This document shows positions 32,039 through 40,789 of a DNA stretch of 64,000 nt, in pieces; position 1 is the stretch's first letter, and each line of letters starts with the position of its first letter. The stretch is from positions 186,001 to 250,000 of the forward strand of contig NZ_JAAKZI010000001.1 in the NCBI RefSeq assembly GCF_011045165.1, written 5' to 3'. Made by a program: the position numbers and the translations under genes. The notes beneath the pieces are model-generated. The model saw only the letters and a list, made by a program, of their open reading frames with translations. It did not search any database and had not been told where the DNA came from. The DNA comes from Arthrobacter silviterrae. Lineage in GTDB: Bacteria > Actinomycetota > Actinomycetes > Actinomycetales > Micrococcaceae.

Positions 32039-33181
32039 CTATCCCAGCCCCGCACGCTGGGGGCTGAGCGCGCCGGCCAGCCAGCCGTCGTCGTCCGGCA
32101 GTGTTCCGGTCAGCAGCCCGGCGGCCAGCGTGGCGAGGGCCGCGGAGGTCTGGATGCCGTAGCCGCCCTGCCCGGCCAGCCAGAAAAGGTTGGGCACGTC
32201 CGCGTCGAAGCCCACCACGGGCAGGCCGTCCGCCGGCTGGGTGCGCAGTCCCGTCCAGGACCGTTCGACGCCGGTGATCCCCACCGTGGTGACCTCGCCG
32301 ATGCGGTGGATGAGCTCGGCGATGTCCTCATCCACCACCTGCGCATCACCTGGCTCAGCGGGGACGGACTCGCAGGGCGAGATGAGCAGGTGGGTGCCGT
32401 CGGGGCGGTAGTAGAACGATTCGTCCGCCGGCTCCACCATGGGCCCGGACGGGTCCACCGGGTGTTCCGTGGAAACGATGGCCACGCTGCGCCGGTGCGG
32501 CTGCAATCCCCGCGGGCGGGCGCCGAACTGGGCTGCCACCACGTCCGCCCAGGCGCCGGCGGCGTCCACCACGGTCCCGGCCGTGATGGAGTGCCGGCCC
32601 GCGGTGACGTGGAAGCGGGTGGGCAGGTCTTCCGCGCCGGCGCCCTCCGCGTCCGTCCCCCCGGCCGGCTCGGAGGCAACCACTTCGACGGCGGTGACAG
32701 GCGCACCGGTCAGCACCATGGCGCCCGTGCCGATAGCCTGCCGGCGGTAAAACTCCAGCAGCGCGGGCACGTCCACTTCCATGGCCGTGCCGTCCAGCGC
32801 CGACGCCTCAAACGTTTCGGGGCGCAGGTCGGGGCTGCGCTCCATGGTTTCGCTATGCGTGAGCGATTCCAGGTTCGCATTGGCCGCAACCAGGGCGGCC
32901 ACCTCCGTTTCGGTTCCCAGCGTCAGCATGGCACGCGGCACCATGATGGGCGCAGGGAGCCGTTCGGAGATTCCCTCCACCATGGCAATGCTCCGGCGGG
33001 TCAGCTCCTGGATGGCCGCCGGTCCGTAGCTGGGCTGCATCTGGCGGGCCGAGCGCGATGAGGTGTGGTACGCCAATGAACCCTCCGCCTCCACCAGCAC
33101 CACCGAACGGGACGGGGACAGCCGCCAGGCAAGGGAGAGCCCGGCAACGCCGCCGCCAACTATGAGTACGTCACAATCCAT
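32039..33181 (-). CDS. FAD-dependent amino-acid oxidase/dehydrogenase (DAO family)
   Basis: A 380-residue flavoprotein that starts DVLIVGGGVAGLSLAWRL, the GxGxxG dinucleotide-binding fold. It continues with the DAO-family ATG-like motif VVDAAGAWADVV and a C-terminal FWLAGQGGYGIQTSAA flavin segment. Such enzymes oxidise D-amino acids, glycine, sarcosine or 2-hydroxyglutarate. No signal peptide or membrane anchor is seen. Gene neighbours are unrelated, so the substrate stays open. A hairpin lies 57-111 bp upstream of the start. Confidence 0.87.
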   Translation of the reverse strand: MDCDVLIVGGGVAGLSLAWRLSPSRSVVLVEAEGSLAYHTSSRSARQMQPSYGPAAIQELTRRSIAMVEGISERLPAPIMVPRAMLTLGTETEVAALVAANANLESLTHSETMERSPDLRPETFEASALDGTAMEVDVPALLEFYRRQAIGTGAMVLTGAPVTAVEVVASEPAGGTDAEGAGAEDLPTRFHVTAGRHSITAGTVVDAAGAWADVVAAQFGARPRGLQPHRRSVAIVSTEHPVDPSGPMVEPADESFYYRPDGTHLLISPCESVPAEPGDAQVVDEDIAELIHRIGEVTTVGITGVERSWTGLRTQPADGLPVVGFDADVPNLFWLAGQGGYGIQTSAALATLAAGLLTGTLPDDDGWLAGALSPQRAGLG

Positions 33182-33237
33182 AGCGCCATCGTGGCACAGC
33201 AGCGTCCGTGCACAAAAATGGGGCCCCGGATCGATGG

Positions 33238-33292
33238 CGCAGCAGTTGGACCGAGTCCAGGCAAAAGCGACGATTTCCGTCCAACTACTGCG
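33238..33292. terminator. hairpin after the GNAT gene
   Basis: Arms of 14 bases (33238-33251 and 33279-33292, starting CGCAGCAGTTGGAC) pair with one G-T wobble around a 27-base loop. The position, 25 bp downstream of a minus-strand stop codon, suggests transcript termination or 3'-end protection. There is no U tract. Confidence 0.45.
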
Positions 33293-33316
33293 ATCTCCCT
33301 TGCGGCGGGACCGTCG

Positions 33317-33802
33317 CTAGAGTTCCTGGAACATCACGTGCAGGCCCACTAGTCCGTGTTCCGGATGGTCAAAGGCGCCTGGGACCGTCCCGATGATTTG
33401 GAAGCCGATTGACTGCCACAAGTGGACGGCCGGCAGGTTGGTCTCAACAACGGCATTGAACTGGATGCCACGGTAGCCCTCGCTGCGCGCCCAGCCGAGC
33501 ACATACTCGCCCAGGGCCCGTCCCACACCCTGGTCCTGGTGCCGTGGATCCACCAGGAAGGAGGCCGTGGCAATGTGCCCTCCGCGCCCTGGCCGGTTGG
33601 GGCCCATTTTGGCCGAGCCGACGATCTCCCCTGCGGCGACGGCCGCCACCGTCTGCCCGGGCGGTTGCTCCATCCACCATGGCCGGGCCTCCTCGAGCCC
33701 CTGGCCCTCGGGAAAGGCGTAGCTGCGGCCATCCTTCATGGTGGCACTGTAGAACCCGAAAATGGCGGGCCAGTCCTTGTCCGTGCACTGCCTGATCTCC
33801 AT
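33317..33802 (-). CDS. GNAT N-acetyltransferase
   Basis: About 161 residues. MEIRQCTDKDWPAIFGFY opens the fold, and DPRHQDQGVGRALGEYVLGWA is motif A with the Q-x-x-G-x-G acetyl-CoA loop. FNAVVETNLPAVHLWQSIGFQIIG is motif B, typical of PAT/RimI-like members that often detoxify phosphinothricin-type or amino-acid amines (the N-x-x-A-x-x-L-W pattern). I chose ATG 33802 because the frame further upstream is not conserved-looking. Substrate is unknown. Confidence 0.88.
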   Translation of the reverse strand: MEIRQCTDKDWPAIFGFYSATMKDGRSYAFPEGQGLEEARPWWMEQPPGQTVAAVAAGEIVGSAKMGPNRPGRGGHIATASFLVDPRHQDQGVGRALGEYVLGWARSEGYRGIQFNAVVETNLPAVHLWQSIGFQIIGTVPGAFDHPEHGLVGLHVMFQEL

Positions 33803-33934
33803 GGGTTCCAGCTTAACTGCCCGGTGGGGACTCCCGACGCCCGCGCATAGCCGGAGCACGGGCGGAGTGAGGTGAAGTCAACTGAAGTCAGGCCGGATTC
33901 ACCCCGGATTCAAGCGACGCCCCGGTGGAAGCGG

Positions 33935-35146
33935 CTAGCTGGCCCCGCCGCGGGCGGCAACGAACGCGCTGACGCACGCTTCGACGTCGTCCGCGCTGTG
34001 GGCGGCGGAGAGCTGGACCCGGATCCGGGCGGCGCCGCGCGGCACCACGGGGAAGCTGAAGGCCGTGACGTACACGCCGTGCGCCAGCATGGAGTCGGCC
34101 ACGCGGGCTGCCTCCATGGCGTCGCCGAACATGACGGGGACTATGGCGTGCTCTCCGGGGAGCAGCTCGAAGCCTTCCTCGGACATGCGGCGGCGGAACA
34201 GCGCGGCGTTCTCGAACAGGCGCGTGCGCAGTTCGGCGGAGCCGGCCACCAGCTCCAGGGCCTTGAGCGTGGCGGCGACTATGGCCGGGGCCAGCGAATT
34301 GGAGAACAGGTACGGGCGTGCCTTTTGGCGCAGCATGGCAACGATTTCGCCGCGGCCGGAGACGTAGCCGCCGGACGCGCCGCCCAGGGCCTTGCCGAAG
34401 GTGCCGGTGTAGATGTCGACACGGTCGGAGACGCCGGCATGCTCCGGGGTTCCGGCCCCCGTGGCTCCCATGAATCCCACTGCGTGCGAGTCGTCGACCA
34501 TGACCAGCGCGCCGTACTTGTCGGCGAGGTCGCAGATGGCTTCCAAGGGCGCCAGGAAGCCGTCCATGGAGAACACGCCGTCGGTGACGATGATGGTCCG
34601 ACGGGCCCCGCCGCCGTCGTTCATGGCAGCGGCAGCCTGCAGCTGGACCTCAAGGTCCGCCATGTCCTGGTTGGCGTAGCGGAAGCGCGCGGCCTTGGAC
34701 AGGCGGATGCCGTCAATGATGGAGGCGTGGTTCAGGGCGTCGGAAATGATGGCGTCCTCCGCGCCGAACAGCGATTCAAACACGCCGCCGTTCGCGTCGA
34801 AGCAGGAGGAGAACAGGATGGTGTCCTCCGTGCCGAGGAATATCGAGACCGCAGCCTCCAGTTCCAGGTGCAGGTCCTGCGTGCCGCAGATGAACCGGAC
34901 GCTGGCCATGCCGAAGCCGTGGCTGTCCATGGCGGACTTGGCGGCCGCGATGATCTGGGGGTGGTCGGCCAGGCCCAGGTAGTTGTTGGCGCAAAAGTTC
35001 AGCACGGGGGCCGCTGCGCCATCCAGGGGGCCGGCCGTCACGTGGCTGGACTGGGCGGAGGTGATCCGGCGTTCGGTCTTGAACAGCCCGGCGGTGCGGA
35101 TGTCGGCGAGCTCGGCGGCGAGCTGGCCCTTCATGGAGGTGTACAT
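33935..35146 (-). CDS. kbl: glycine C-acetyltransferase (2-amino-3-ketobutyrate CoA ligase)
   Basis: A 403-residue alpha-oxoamine synthase that splits 2-amino-3-oxobutyrate with CoA into glycine and acetyl-CoA. The PLP lysine is about K252 in [42 protein letters not shown] and [14 protein letters not shown] are the standard signatures. It follows tdh after a 94-bp gap that contains a perfect 16-bp stem. Together the two enzymes convert threonine to glycine plus acetyl-CoA. Confidence 0.96.
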   Translation of the reverse strand: MYTSMKGQLAAELADIRTAGLFKTERRITSAQSSHVTAGPLDGAAAPVLNFCANNYLGLADHPQIIAAAKSAMDSHGFGMASVRFICGTQDLHLELEAAVSIFLGTEDTILFSSCFDANGGVFESLFGAEDAIISDALNHASIIDGIRLSKAARFRYANQDMADLEVQLQAAAAMNDGGGARRTIIVTDGVFSMDGFLAPLEAICDLADKYGALVMVDDSHAVGFMGATGAGTPEHAGVSDRVDIYTGTFGKALGGASGGYVSGRGEIVAMLRQKARPYLFSNSLAPAIVAATLKALELVAGSAELRTRLFENAALFRRRMSEEGFELLPGEHAIVPVMFGDAMEAARVADSMLAHGVYVTAFSFPVVPRGAARIRVQLSAAHSADDVEACVSAFVAARGGAS

Positions 35147-35177
35147 CGGGACTCCTGGTGGGTGGGAGGGGCGGAAG

Positions 35178-35215
35178 GAGGACGACGGCGGAAGGCGGGT
35201 TCCGCCGTCGTCCTC
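35178..35215 (-). promoter_or_regulatory. perfect 16-bp intercistronic hairpin between tdh and kbl
   Basis: The arms 35178-35193 and 35200-35215 (GAGGACGACGGCGGAA and its complement) enclose the 6-base loop GGCGGG. It lies 25 bases after the tdh stop and 32 bases before the kbl start. It could set the ratio of the two enzymes by partial termination or by protecting the tdh transcript. Confidence 0.6.
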
Positions 35216-35240
35216 GCCGGGTGGCTAGAAAGGCGGGTGG

Positions 35241-36290
35241 CTAGGAAAAGACGGACCAGTCAAGGACCACTTTGCCACCGCGGCCGGACTTGGCGATCTC
35301 AAAGGCCTGTTCCCATTCGGTGGCGGGCAGGCGGTCGGTGACCACGGAGGCCACGGCGGTGCGCAGCACGGGGTTGGAGGAGAGCATGGCGGACATGGCG
35401 TACCAGGTCTCGAACATTTCGCGGCCGTAGATGCCCTTGAGCGTGAGCATGTGCGTGACCACTTTGCCCCAGTTGATGTCGATGGACTCGCTCGGCAGGC
35501 CCAACATGGCGATGCGGCCACCGTGGTTCATGTTGTCGATCATTTCCGGCAGGGCGGTGCGGTGGCCGGACATTTCCAGGCCGACGTCGAACCCCTCGCG
35601 CATGCCGAGCTCGCGCTGGGCGTCCTTGAGGCGGGTGGTGGCGACGTTGACGGCCAGGTCGGCGCCCATGGAGGCGGCCATGGCCAGGCGCGGCTCGGAG
35701 ATGTCGGTGATGGCGATCTTGCGGGCGCCGGCGTGGCGGGCAACGGCCACGGCCATGAGGCCGATGGGTCCGGCTCCGGTGATGAGCACGTCCTCCCCGA
35801 CCAGGCCGTAGCTGAGGGCGGTGTGGACGGCGTTGCCGAGGGGATCGAAGATGGCGCCCAATTCGGGGGTGATGGAGGGGTCGTGGTGGACCCAGACGTT
35901 GGATTCGGGGATCACCACGTATTCGGCGAAGGCGCCGTCCCGCTGCACGCCGACGGAGATGGTGTTGATGCACATGTGGCGGCGGCCGGCGCGGCAGTTC
36001 CGGCACATGCCGCAGACCACGTGGCCCTCGCCGGAGACCTTGTCGCCCACCTTGACGTCATGGACGTCCGCGCCCACTTCCACCACTTCGCCGTAGAATT
36101 CGTGGCCTGCAATGAGCGGGGCCTCGATGTTGGCTGCAGCCCAGGCGTCCCATGCCAGGATGTGCAGGTCGGTGCCGCACAGGCCCGTGGCGGCCACCTT
36201 GATTTTGACCTCGCGGATGCCGGTTTCCGGCTCGGGGCGGTCGACGAGTTCGAATCCTGCGTGCGCGCCGGACTTGTACAGAGCTTTCAT
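35241..36290 (-). CDS. tdh: L-threonine 3-dehydrogenase
   Basis: A 349-residue zinc-dependent medium-chain dehydrogenase that oxidises threonine to 2-amino-3-oxobutyrate with NAD+. Catalytic zinc ligands are visible at C38 (GLCGTDLHI) and H62-E63 (GHEFYGE). The structural zinc cysteines are C92, C95, C98 and C106 ([10 protein letters not shown]). The [13 protein letters not shown] Rossmann motif follows. ILAWDAWA and [19 protein letters not shown] are Tdh-specific segments. It is the first gene of the tdh-kbl operon and diverges from the LysR regulator gene. Confidence 0.96.
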   Translation of the reverse strand: MKALYKSGAHAGFELVDRPEPETGIREVKIKVAATGLCGTDLHILAWDAWAAANIEAPLIAGHEFYGEVVEVGADVHDVKVGDKVSGEGHVVCGMCRNCRAGRRHMCINTISVGVQRDGAFAEYVVIPESNVWVHHDPSITPELGAIFDPLGNAVHTALSYGLVGEDVLITGAGPIGLMAVAVARHAGARKIAITDISEPRLAMAASMGADLAVNVATTRLKDAQRELGMREGFDVGLEMSGHRTALPEMIDNMNHGGRIAMLGLPSESIDINWGKVVTHMLTLKGIYGREMFETWYAMSAMLSSNPVLRTAVASVVTDRLPATEWEQAFEIAKSGRGGKVVLDWSVFS

Positions 36291-36340
36291 GGGCGACTTT
36301 CCTGTTTTGGTGGTTGACTGTATCCATTACAGCCCCGGCA

Positions 36341-36396
36341 ACCATTTAGCACAATCGAATTTTGCTCCATCATCGATTTAGTGAACGCTAAATGGT
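36341..36396. promoter_or_regulatory. inverted repeat in the tdh/LysR divergent promoter
   Basis: ACCATTTAGC (36341-36350) and its exact complement GCTAAATGGT (36387-36396) enclose an AT-rich 36-bp core with a further ATTTAG at about 36376. The spacing and position, just before the LysR start, fit an autoregulated LysR-type operator controlling both directions. The role is inferred. Confidence 0.6.
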
Positions 36397-36407
36397 ACGC
36401 TGGCGGC

Positions 36408-37472
36408 GTGGAATTACATCAACTGCAGATGCTGCGCGAGCTCGGCGAGCTTGGCAGCGTCAAGGCAGTGGCGGAAACCCTGTCCGTGACGCCCTCCGCC
36501 GTGTCCCAGCAGATTTCCCTGCTCCAGCGCCAGGTGGACACCCCGCTCACGCGCAAGGACGGCCGGAACCTGGTGCTCACGGAGGCCGGGCAGGTGCTGG
36601 CCGATGCCGGCGCGGAGGTCATCAACGCCATGGCCACGGCGAAGGCCGCCATCGGCGCCTACCAGCACGACGCCCGCGGCACCGTCACCGTCAGCGGCTT
36701 CCACAGCGCCGGTCAGGCGCTCTTCGCCCCGCTGGTCCGCCGGCTGGCTTCCCTGCGCCGCGACGCTGGCATGCGGGAAACGCCCCTGGCGGACGACGGC
36801 GGCGGGCAAGGTCTGGCGGGCGGTCCCGGCTTGGGCGCGGGCCTAGCGGGTTCGGCGGGTTTGGCGGGCGGAATCGGTTTGACGGGTGGGCCGGGTTGGG
36901 CGGGTGCCGCCGTCGGCGTTCCCCGGGTCCGGCTGTCGGATGAGGACGTGGCCCAGCACGACTTCCCCGCGTTGACCGCGCGCTACGACCTGGTCCTGGC
37001 CCACCGCATGGACCACAGCCCGGCCTGGCCGGAGTCTCGGGTGCGCGTCATCCCGCTGGCCCACGAGCCGCTGGACATTGCCGTGGCCGCGGGCCACCCG
37101 CTGGCAGCCAAGGCCTCCCTGTCCCCCGAGGACGTGGTGGCGTACCCGTGGGTGGCCAGCCGCAGCGGGTACTCGCCGGCGGACGTGCTGACGGCCATCG
37201 GCGCCGTCGCCAGCCGGCCCGTCAACGTGGTCCACCGGATCAACGACTATTCGACGGCGGCGGCGCTGGTGTCCACAGGTGACGTGATCGGCCTGCTCCC
37301 CCGCTATACGGCCAGCCCTGCCCTGAACCCGGGCGTGGTGCTGCGGCCCCTGACGGGCATCAGTACCCGCCGCCGGATCGACCTGCTGGTCCGGCCGGAA
37401 AACCTCAAGCGCGCCTCGGTCACGCTGGTGGCGCAGGCCCTGCAGCAGGTCATGGCAGAGCTGGCTCGCTGA
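36408..37472 (+). CDS. LysR-type regulator with a glycine-rich insertion
   Basis: About 354 residues. The N-terminal winged helix-turn-helix is clear (ELHQLQMLRELGELGSVKAV, SVTPSAVSQQISLLQ). The effector domain is recognisable but carries a glycine/leucine/alanine-rich run at about 131-170 (GGGQGLAGGPGLGAGLAGSA and onwards) that is absent from ordinary 300-residue members. GTG 36408 is preferred, since the usual LysR N-terminus begins there; a GTG at 36381 would start inside the operator. It diverges from tdh-kbl and is probably its regulator, responding to threonine or glycine; that is inferred from position. Confidence 0.88.
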   Translation: MELHQLQMLRELGELGSVKAVAETLSVTPSAVSQQISLLQRQVDTPLTRKDGRNLVLTEAGQVLADAGAEVINAMATAKAAIGAYQHDARGTVTVSGFHSAGQALFAPLVRRLASLRRDAGMRETPLADDGGGQGLAGGPGLGAGLAGSAGLAGGIGLTGGPGWAGAAVGVPRVRLSDEDVAQHDFPALTARYDLVLAHRMDHSPAWPESRVRVIPLAHEPLDIAVAAGHPLAAKASLSPEDVVAYPWVASRSGYSPADVLTAIGAVASRPVNVVHRINDYSTAAALVSTGDVIGLLPRYTASPALNPGVVLRPLTGISTRRRIDLLVRPENLKRASVTLVAQALQQVMAELAR

Positions 37473-37545
37473 GTGTTCGTGATTGTTTTGGGTCATTTTT
37501 ATCCACTGTTTGCCACGCTCCCCGATTCGGGATAAAACGGAATAC

Positions 37546-38895
37546 ATGACCACCATCACACAAGTGCCCACTGTCCCCCTGACCGCCGAACAGCTGGCCG
37601 GCATGAACAGCGCGTTCGCCGCCGACCCTGTCTTGAAGCGCACCCAAAACGCCATCGCGAGGGTCAGCGTTGACGAGCTCGCCATCGACCACCAGCTCGC
37701 CACGGCACTGTCCACCACCGTCTCGAACCGCATTGACGACTGGAAGGTGACGAACCAGAAGAAGTCCGGGCGCTGCTGGCTCTTTGCGGCACTGAACCTG
37801 CTGCGCGCAGGCGCCAAGGAAGTGCTGGACGTCAAGGAGTTCGAGTTTTCGCAGAACTACGCCATGTACTTCGACAAGCTGGAGCGGGCCAACTACTTCC
37901 TGCAGTCCATCCTGGACACGGCCGAACGCCCCGAGGACGACCGGCTGGTCTCCTACCTGTTGCAGACCTTGATGGGCGACGGCGGCCAGTGGGACATGGC
38001 CGTCAACGTTTTCCGCAAGTACGGCGCCGTACCCAAGGCCGCCATGCCGGAGACCGAATCTTCCTCCAACACGGGCCGGATGAACGCCGTGCTCTGCTCC
38101 CTGCTGCGGCGGGGTGCCCATGAGCTGCGGGCCCTCCGCAGCGCCGGCGACACCGCCGCGGAAGGGCAGGCCCGGGAGCGGATCATCGCCGAAGTGCACC
38201 GGATCCTCACGCTCCACCTGGGCACGCCGCCGTCGTCCTTTGAGTGGGAGTACACCGATGACAAGAAGGCCTTTCACCGCGAGGGCGTGCTGACTCCGCA
38301 GGAATTCCTCGCCAAGTACACCACCATCACGCTGGACGACTACGTCTGCCTGGTGGACGATCCCCGCGCGGAGCACCCCAAGGGCAGCACTCTGACGGTG
38401 GAGCACCTGGGCAACGTGGTCGGCGCCGCGCCCGTGCTGTACCTCAATGTGGACATCGCCCTGGCCAAGCGGCTGGCCAAGGAGGCCATCCTTGACGGGC
38501 AGCCGGTCTGGTTTGGCTGCGATGTGGGACCGCAGATGGTCCGCAAGGACGGCATCTGGGATGCCCGGCTGTACGACTACGCGGGCCTGTACGGCGCCGA
38601 GCTGGCCATGGACAAGGAGACCCGGGTCCGCTTTGGTGAGTCGGCCATGACTCATGCCATGCTGCTGACGGGCGTTGACGTGCTCGACGGCGAAGCCCGG
38701 CGCTGGCGGGTCGAGAACAGCTGGGGCGACGAGAACGGCGACCAGGGTTTCTACACCATGGCTGACAACTGGTTCGATGAGTACGTCTTCGAGGTGGTTG
38801 TGGACAAGTCACGGTTGTCTGCTGAGCTGCAGGAGGCGCTGCAGGCCAATCCCATCGTGCTGCCGGCATGGGACCCCACGGGCGCCCTGGCCTAA
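37546..38895 (+). CDS. pepC: aminopeptidase C / bleomycin hydrolase-type C1 peptidase
   Basis: A 449-residue cytoplasmic papain-family peptidase. The active-site cysteine is C77 in KKSGRCWLFAALN, the histidine lies in MTHAMLLTGVDV, and the asparagine in VENSWGDENGDQGFY. Family members are homohexamers that trim N-terminal residues from peptides; the C-terminal residue usually lies in the active site, and here the tail ends WDPTGALA. The ATG at 37546 begins the conserved region; the frame upstream is promoter. There is no signal peptide. Confidence 0.95.
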   Translation: MTTITQVPTVPLTAEQLAGMNSAFAADPVLKRTQNAIARVSVDELAIDHQLATALSTTVSNRIDDWKVTNQKKSGRCWLFAALNLLRAGAKEVLDVKEFEFSQNYAMYFDKLERANYFLQSILDTAERPEDDRLVSYLLQTLMGDGGQWDMAVNVFRKYGAVPKAAMPETESSSNTGRMNAVLCSLLRRGAHELRALRSAGDTAAEGQARERIIAEVHRILTLHLGTPPSSFEWEYTDDKKAFHREGVLTPQEFLAKYTTITLDDYVCLVDDPRAEHPKGSTLTVEHLGNVVGAAPVLYLNVDIALAKRLAKEAILDGQPVWFGCDVGPQMVRKDGIWDARLYDYAGLYGAELAMDKETRVRFGESAMTHAMLLTGVDVLDGEARRWRVENSWGDENGDQGFYTMADNWFDEYVFEVVVDKSRLSAELQEALQANPIVLPAWDPTGALA

Positions 38896-38912
38896 ACCAA
38901 GCACGACGGCGG

Positions 38913-40394
38913 CTATTTCCCGGCGGCAATCCGCTCTCGCGTGCGCGCCAGAATCGAGACAACAGGCCGGCCTGTCACCAGCTCTCCGTCCTGCACAAAG
39001 CCCTCCTCACGGCCGTCAAGGGTCTCCACCATTCTGGCCCGCCAAAGCTCCAGCAACGGCGAAGAGGCCTCGTCATGGGCCAGGTTGCGGCATTCATCGG
39101 GATCCGTTGTCAGGTCAAAGAGCTGCTCCACGCCCTTGGCGGAACCCCACACATATTTGATCCTGCCGTCCGTCAGCCAGTGGATGTTCTGGGAAAAATA
39201 AATGTGCTCGCCGTGCAGCCAGTCCCTGACCGGGCCGGCGGCCGCTTCGCCGCGAACGTGCGGCGCGAGCGACTTGCCGTCCACCGAATCCGGAATGTCC
39301 ACGCCGGCCAAGTCAAGCAGGGTGGGCATGATGTCCCGGAGCTCAACGACGTCGTCCATGACGGCGCCCCGGGCCGAGTCCTTGGCGGACGGTGCATCGG
39401 CGATGATGAAGGGGACGCGCGCCGAGCCTTCATAGGGCAGCGCCTTGCGGAACATGTGGTGGTCGCCCATCATTTCGCCATGGTCGGAGGTAAAGGCGAT
39501 GATGGTGTCCTCGGCGAGGCCGAAGTCCGCGAGGGATTCCCTGATCCGGTTGATCTGCAGGTCAATCTGGGCCATCAGGCCGTAATAGCCGGCCCGGGCG
39601 CGGTGGACGGTCCTGTCAGGCAGCTCGCCGAAGGCCGCCTGGTAGTCGCCGTCCTTGCGGAACTCATCCCAGTCCTGTTCCCAGTCACCTTCGACCGGTT
39701 TGTAGGGGTCAATGTCCAGGTACTGGTCATAGGCCCACTGGGGCGGGTCGTAGGGCGGATGCGGCCGGTGCCAGGAAAGATAGAGAAAGAATGGCTTGGA
39801 GGGATCGCGCCGATACATCCAATCGATCGCCTGGGTGCCGATCCAGTGGCTCGGGTGCAGGTGTTCGGCCTTGTCCCACGGCCGGGCCACGACAGAGTTG
39901 CAGTTGACCCCGTTGTCAAAGTACTCCCCTTCGGGGGTGCTGCCGGGCTGGCGGCGCAGCCACGGCACATAGTCGTCGAAGAAGGCAAAGTTTTGCTTGA
40001 AGTTTTTCCGCGAGTAGTGGAGGAACCCGTCGTGCAGGATGACGTCGTCGAACCCTATGCGCGACCGTTCCGGGTACACATGCATCTTTCCAATGGCCTG
40101 GGTGTGGTATCCGGCCTTCCTGAATTCTCCTTGGATGGTCACCGGGTGTGCCACGTCAAAGGGGACGCCTTCGTTGTATCCGACCCGGCCGTGCTTCTCC
40201 TGCGACTGGCCGGTGAAGAGTGCAACACGGGCCGGGACACAGGTTGGCGTGGCCGAATATCCCTTGGAAAACCTGACACCGCCCCGCGCCAGCTCGTCCA
40301 GGTGGGGAGTTTCCACGTACGGATGGCCGTCGGCTGAAAGGCAGTCGCCCCGCCATTCATCGACGCAGATCAAGATGACATTTGGCTTGCCCAT
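38913..40394 (-). CDS. formylglycine-dependent sulfatase (S1 type), cytoplasmic
   Basis: A 493-residue alkaline-phosphatase-fold sulfatase. The activation motif C-V-P-A-R with C52 (TPTCVPARVALFTGQ) is complete, so a cysteine is oxidised to formylglycine. NVILICVDEWRGD and FTSDHGEMMGDH supply the calcium ligands, and WHRPHPPYD and AIGKMHVYP fit glycan sulfatases. There is no signal peptide, so it should act on imported sulfated sugars. A formylglycine-generating enzyme lies 11 kb away in the same locus. The exact substrate (for example a sulfated hexosamine, uronic acid or fucose) cannot be decided from sequence alone. Confidence 0.93.
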   Translation of the reverse strand: MGKPNVILICVDEWRGDCLSADGHPYVETPHLDELARGGVRFSKGYSATPTCVPARVALFTGQSQEKHGRVGYNEGVPFDVAHPVTIQGEFRKAGYHTQAIGKMHVYPERSRIGFDDVILHDGFLHYSRKNFKQNFAFFDDYVPWLRRQPGSTPEGEYFDNGVNCNSVVARPWDKAEHLHPSHWIGTQAIDWMYRRDPSKPFFLYLSWHRPHPPYDPPQWAYDQYLDIDPYKPVEGDWEQDWDEFRKDGDYQAAFGELPDRTVHRARAGYYGLMAQIDLQINRIRESLADFGLAEDTIIAFTSDHGEMMGDHHMFRKALPYEGSARVPFIIADAPSAKDSARGAVMDDVVELRDIMPTLLDLAGVDIPDSVDGKSLAPHVRGEAAAGPVRDWLHGEHIYFSQNIHWLTDGRIKYVWGSAKGVEQLFDLTTDPDECRNLAHDEASSPLLELWRARMVETLDGREEGFVQDGELVTGRPVVSILARTRERIAAGK

Positions 40395-40470
40395 CGCTGG
40401 AAAGCATCTCCTTTATAGGGTCCGTAGGTTTGAGACGTGCACTAGCTGGGCGTATCAAGCACTCAGCAGT

Positions 40471-40716
40471 TTAGGCGTTGAGCCGCACACTAAGGACAGT
40501 TCCGCCCGGAGCGGTGACTGAAACGGTGATGGCATTGCCCGTATCTTCAACCATAACGTCCGCGGGCCCTGTCTCCACGGCACCGCCGGCCAGGCGCACG
40601 AGCGATGCGAAGGAGCGGCGAGGCCCCGTGAAGGCACCTTGAAGGTAAGGCACAATGGTGCGACTCCCCGTGGGGATAGTCCAATGGCAGCGGCCTTGAC
40701 AGGGTGCGGGGTGCAC
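40471..40716 (-). pseudogene. possible C-terminal gene remnant
   Basis: A short open frame ends in a run that looks like real protein: ETGPADVMVEDTGNAITVSV, then SVRLNA and a stop at 40471. This resembles the final beta-strands of a large polysaccharide-active enzyme, but the upstream part reads like a frame-shifted or unrelated sequence and has no plausible start. The rest of 40395-40789 shows only the sulfatase leader. I treat it as a decayed gene end with low confidence. Confidence 0.35.
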
Positions 40717-40789
40717 AGGGAAACGGCTCCCGGGAGCAACCGCCGGGAACCGCCCAGCGCCTGTCTTTTTCGGCCAGCAGCCGTCGTCG

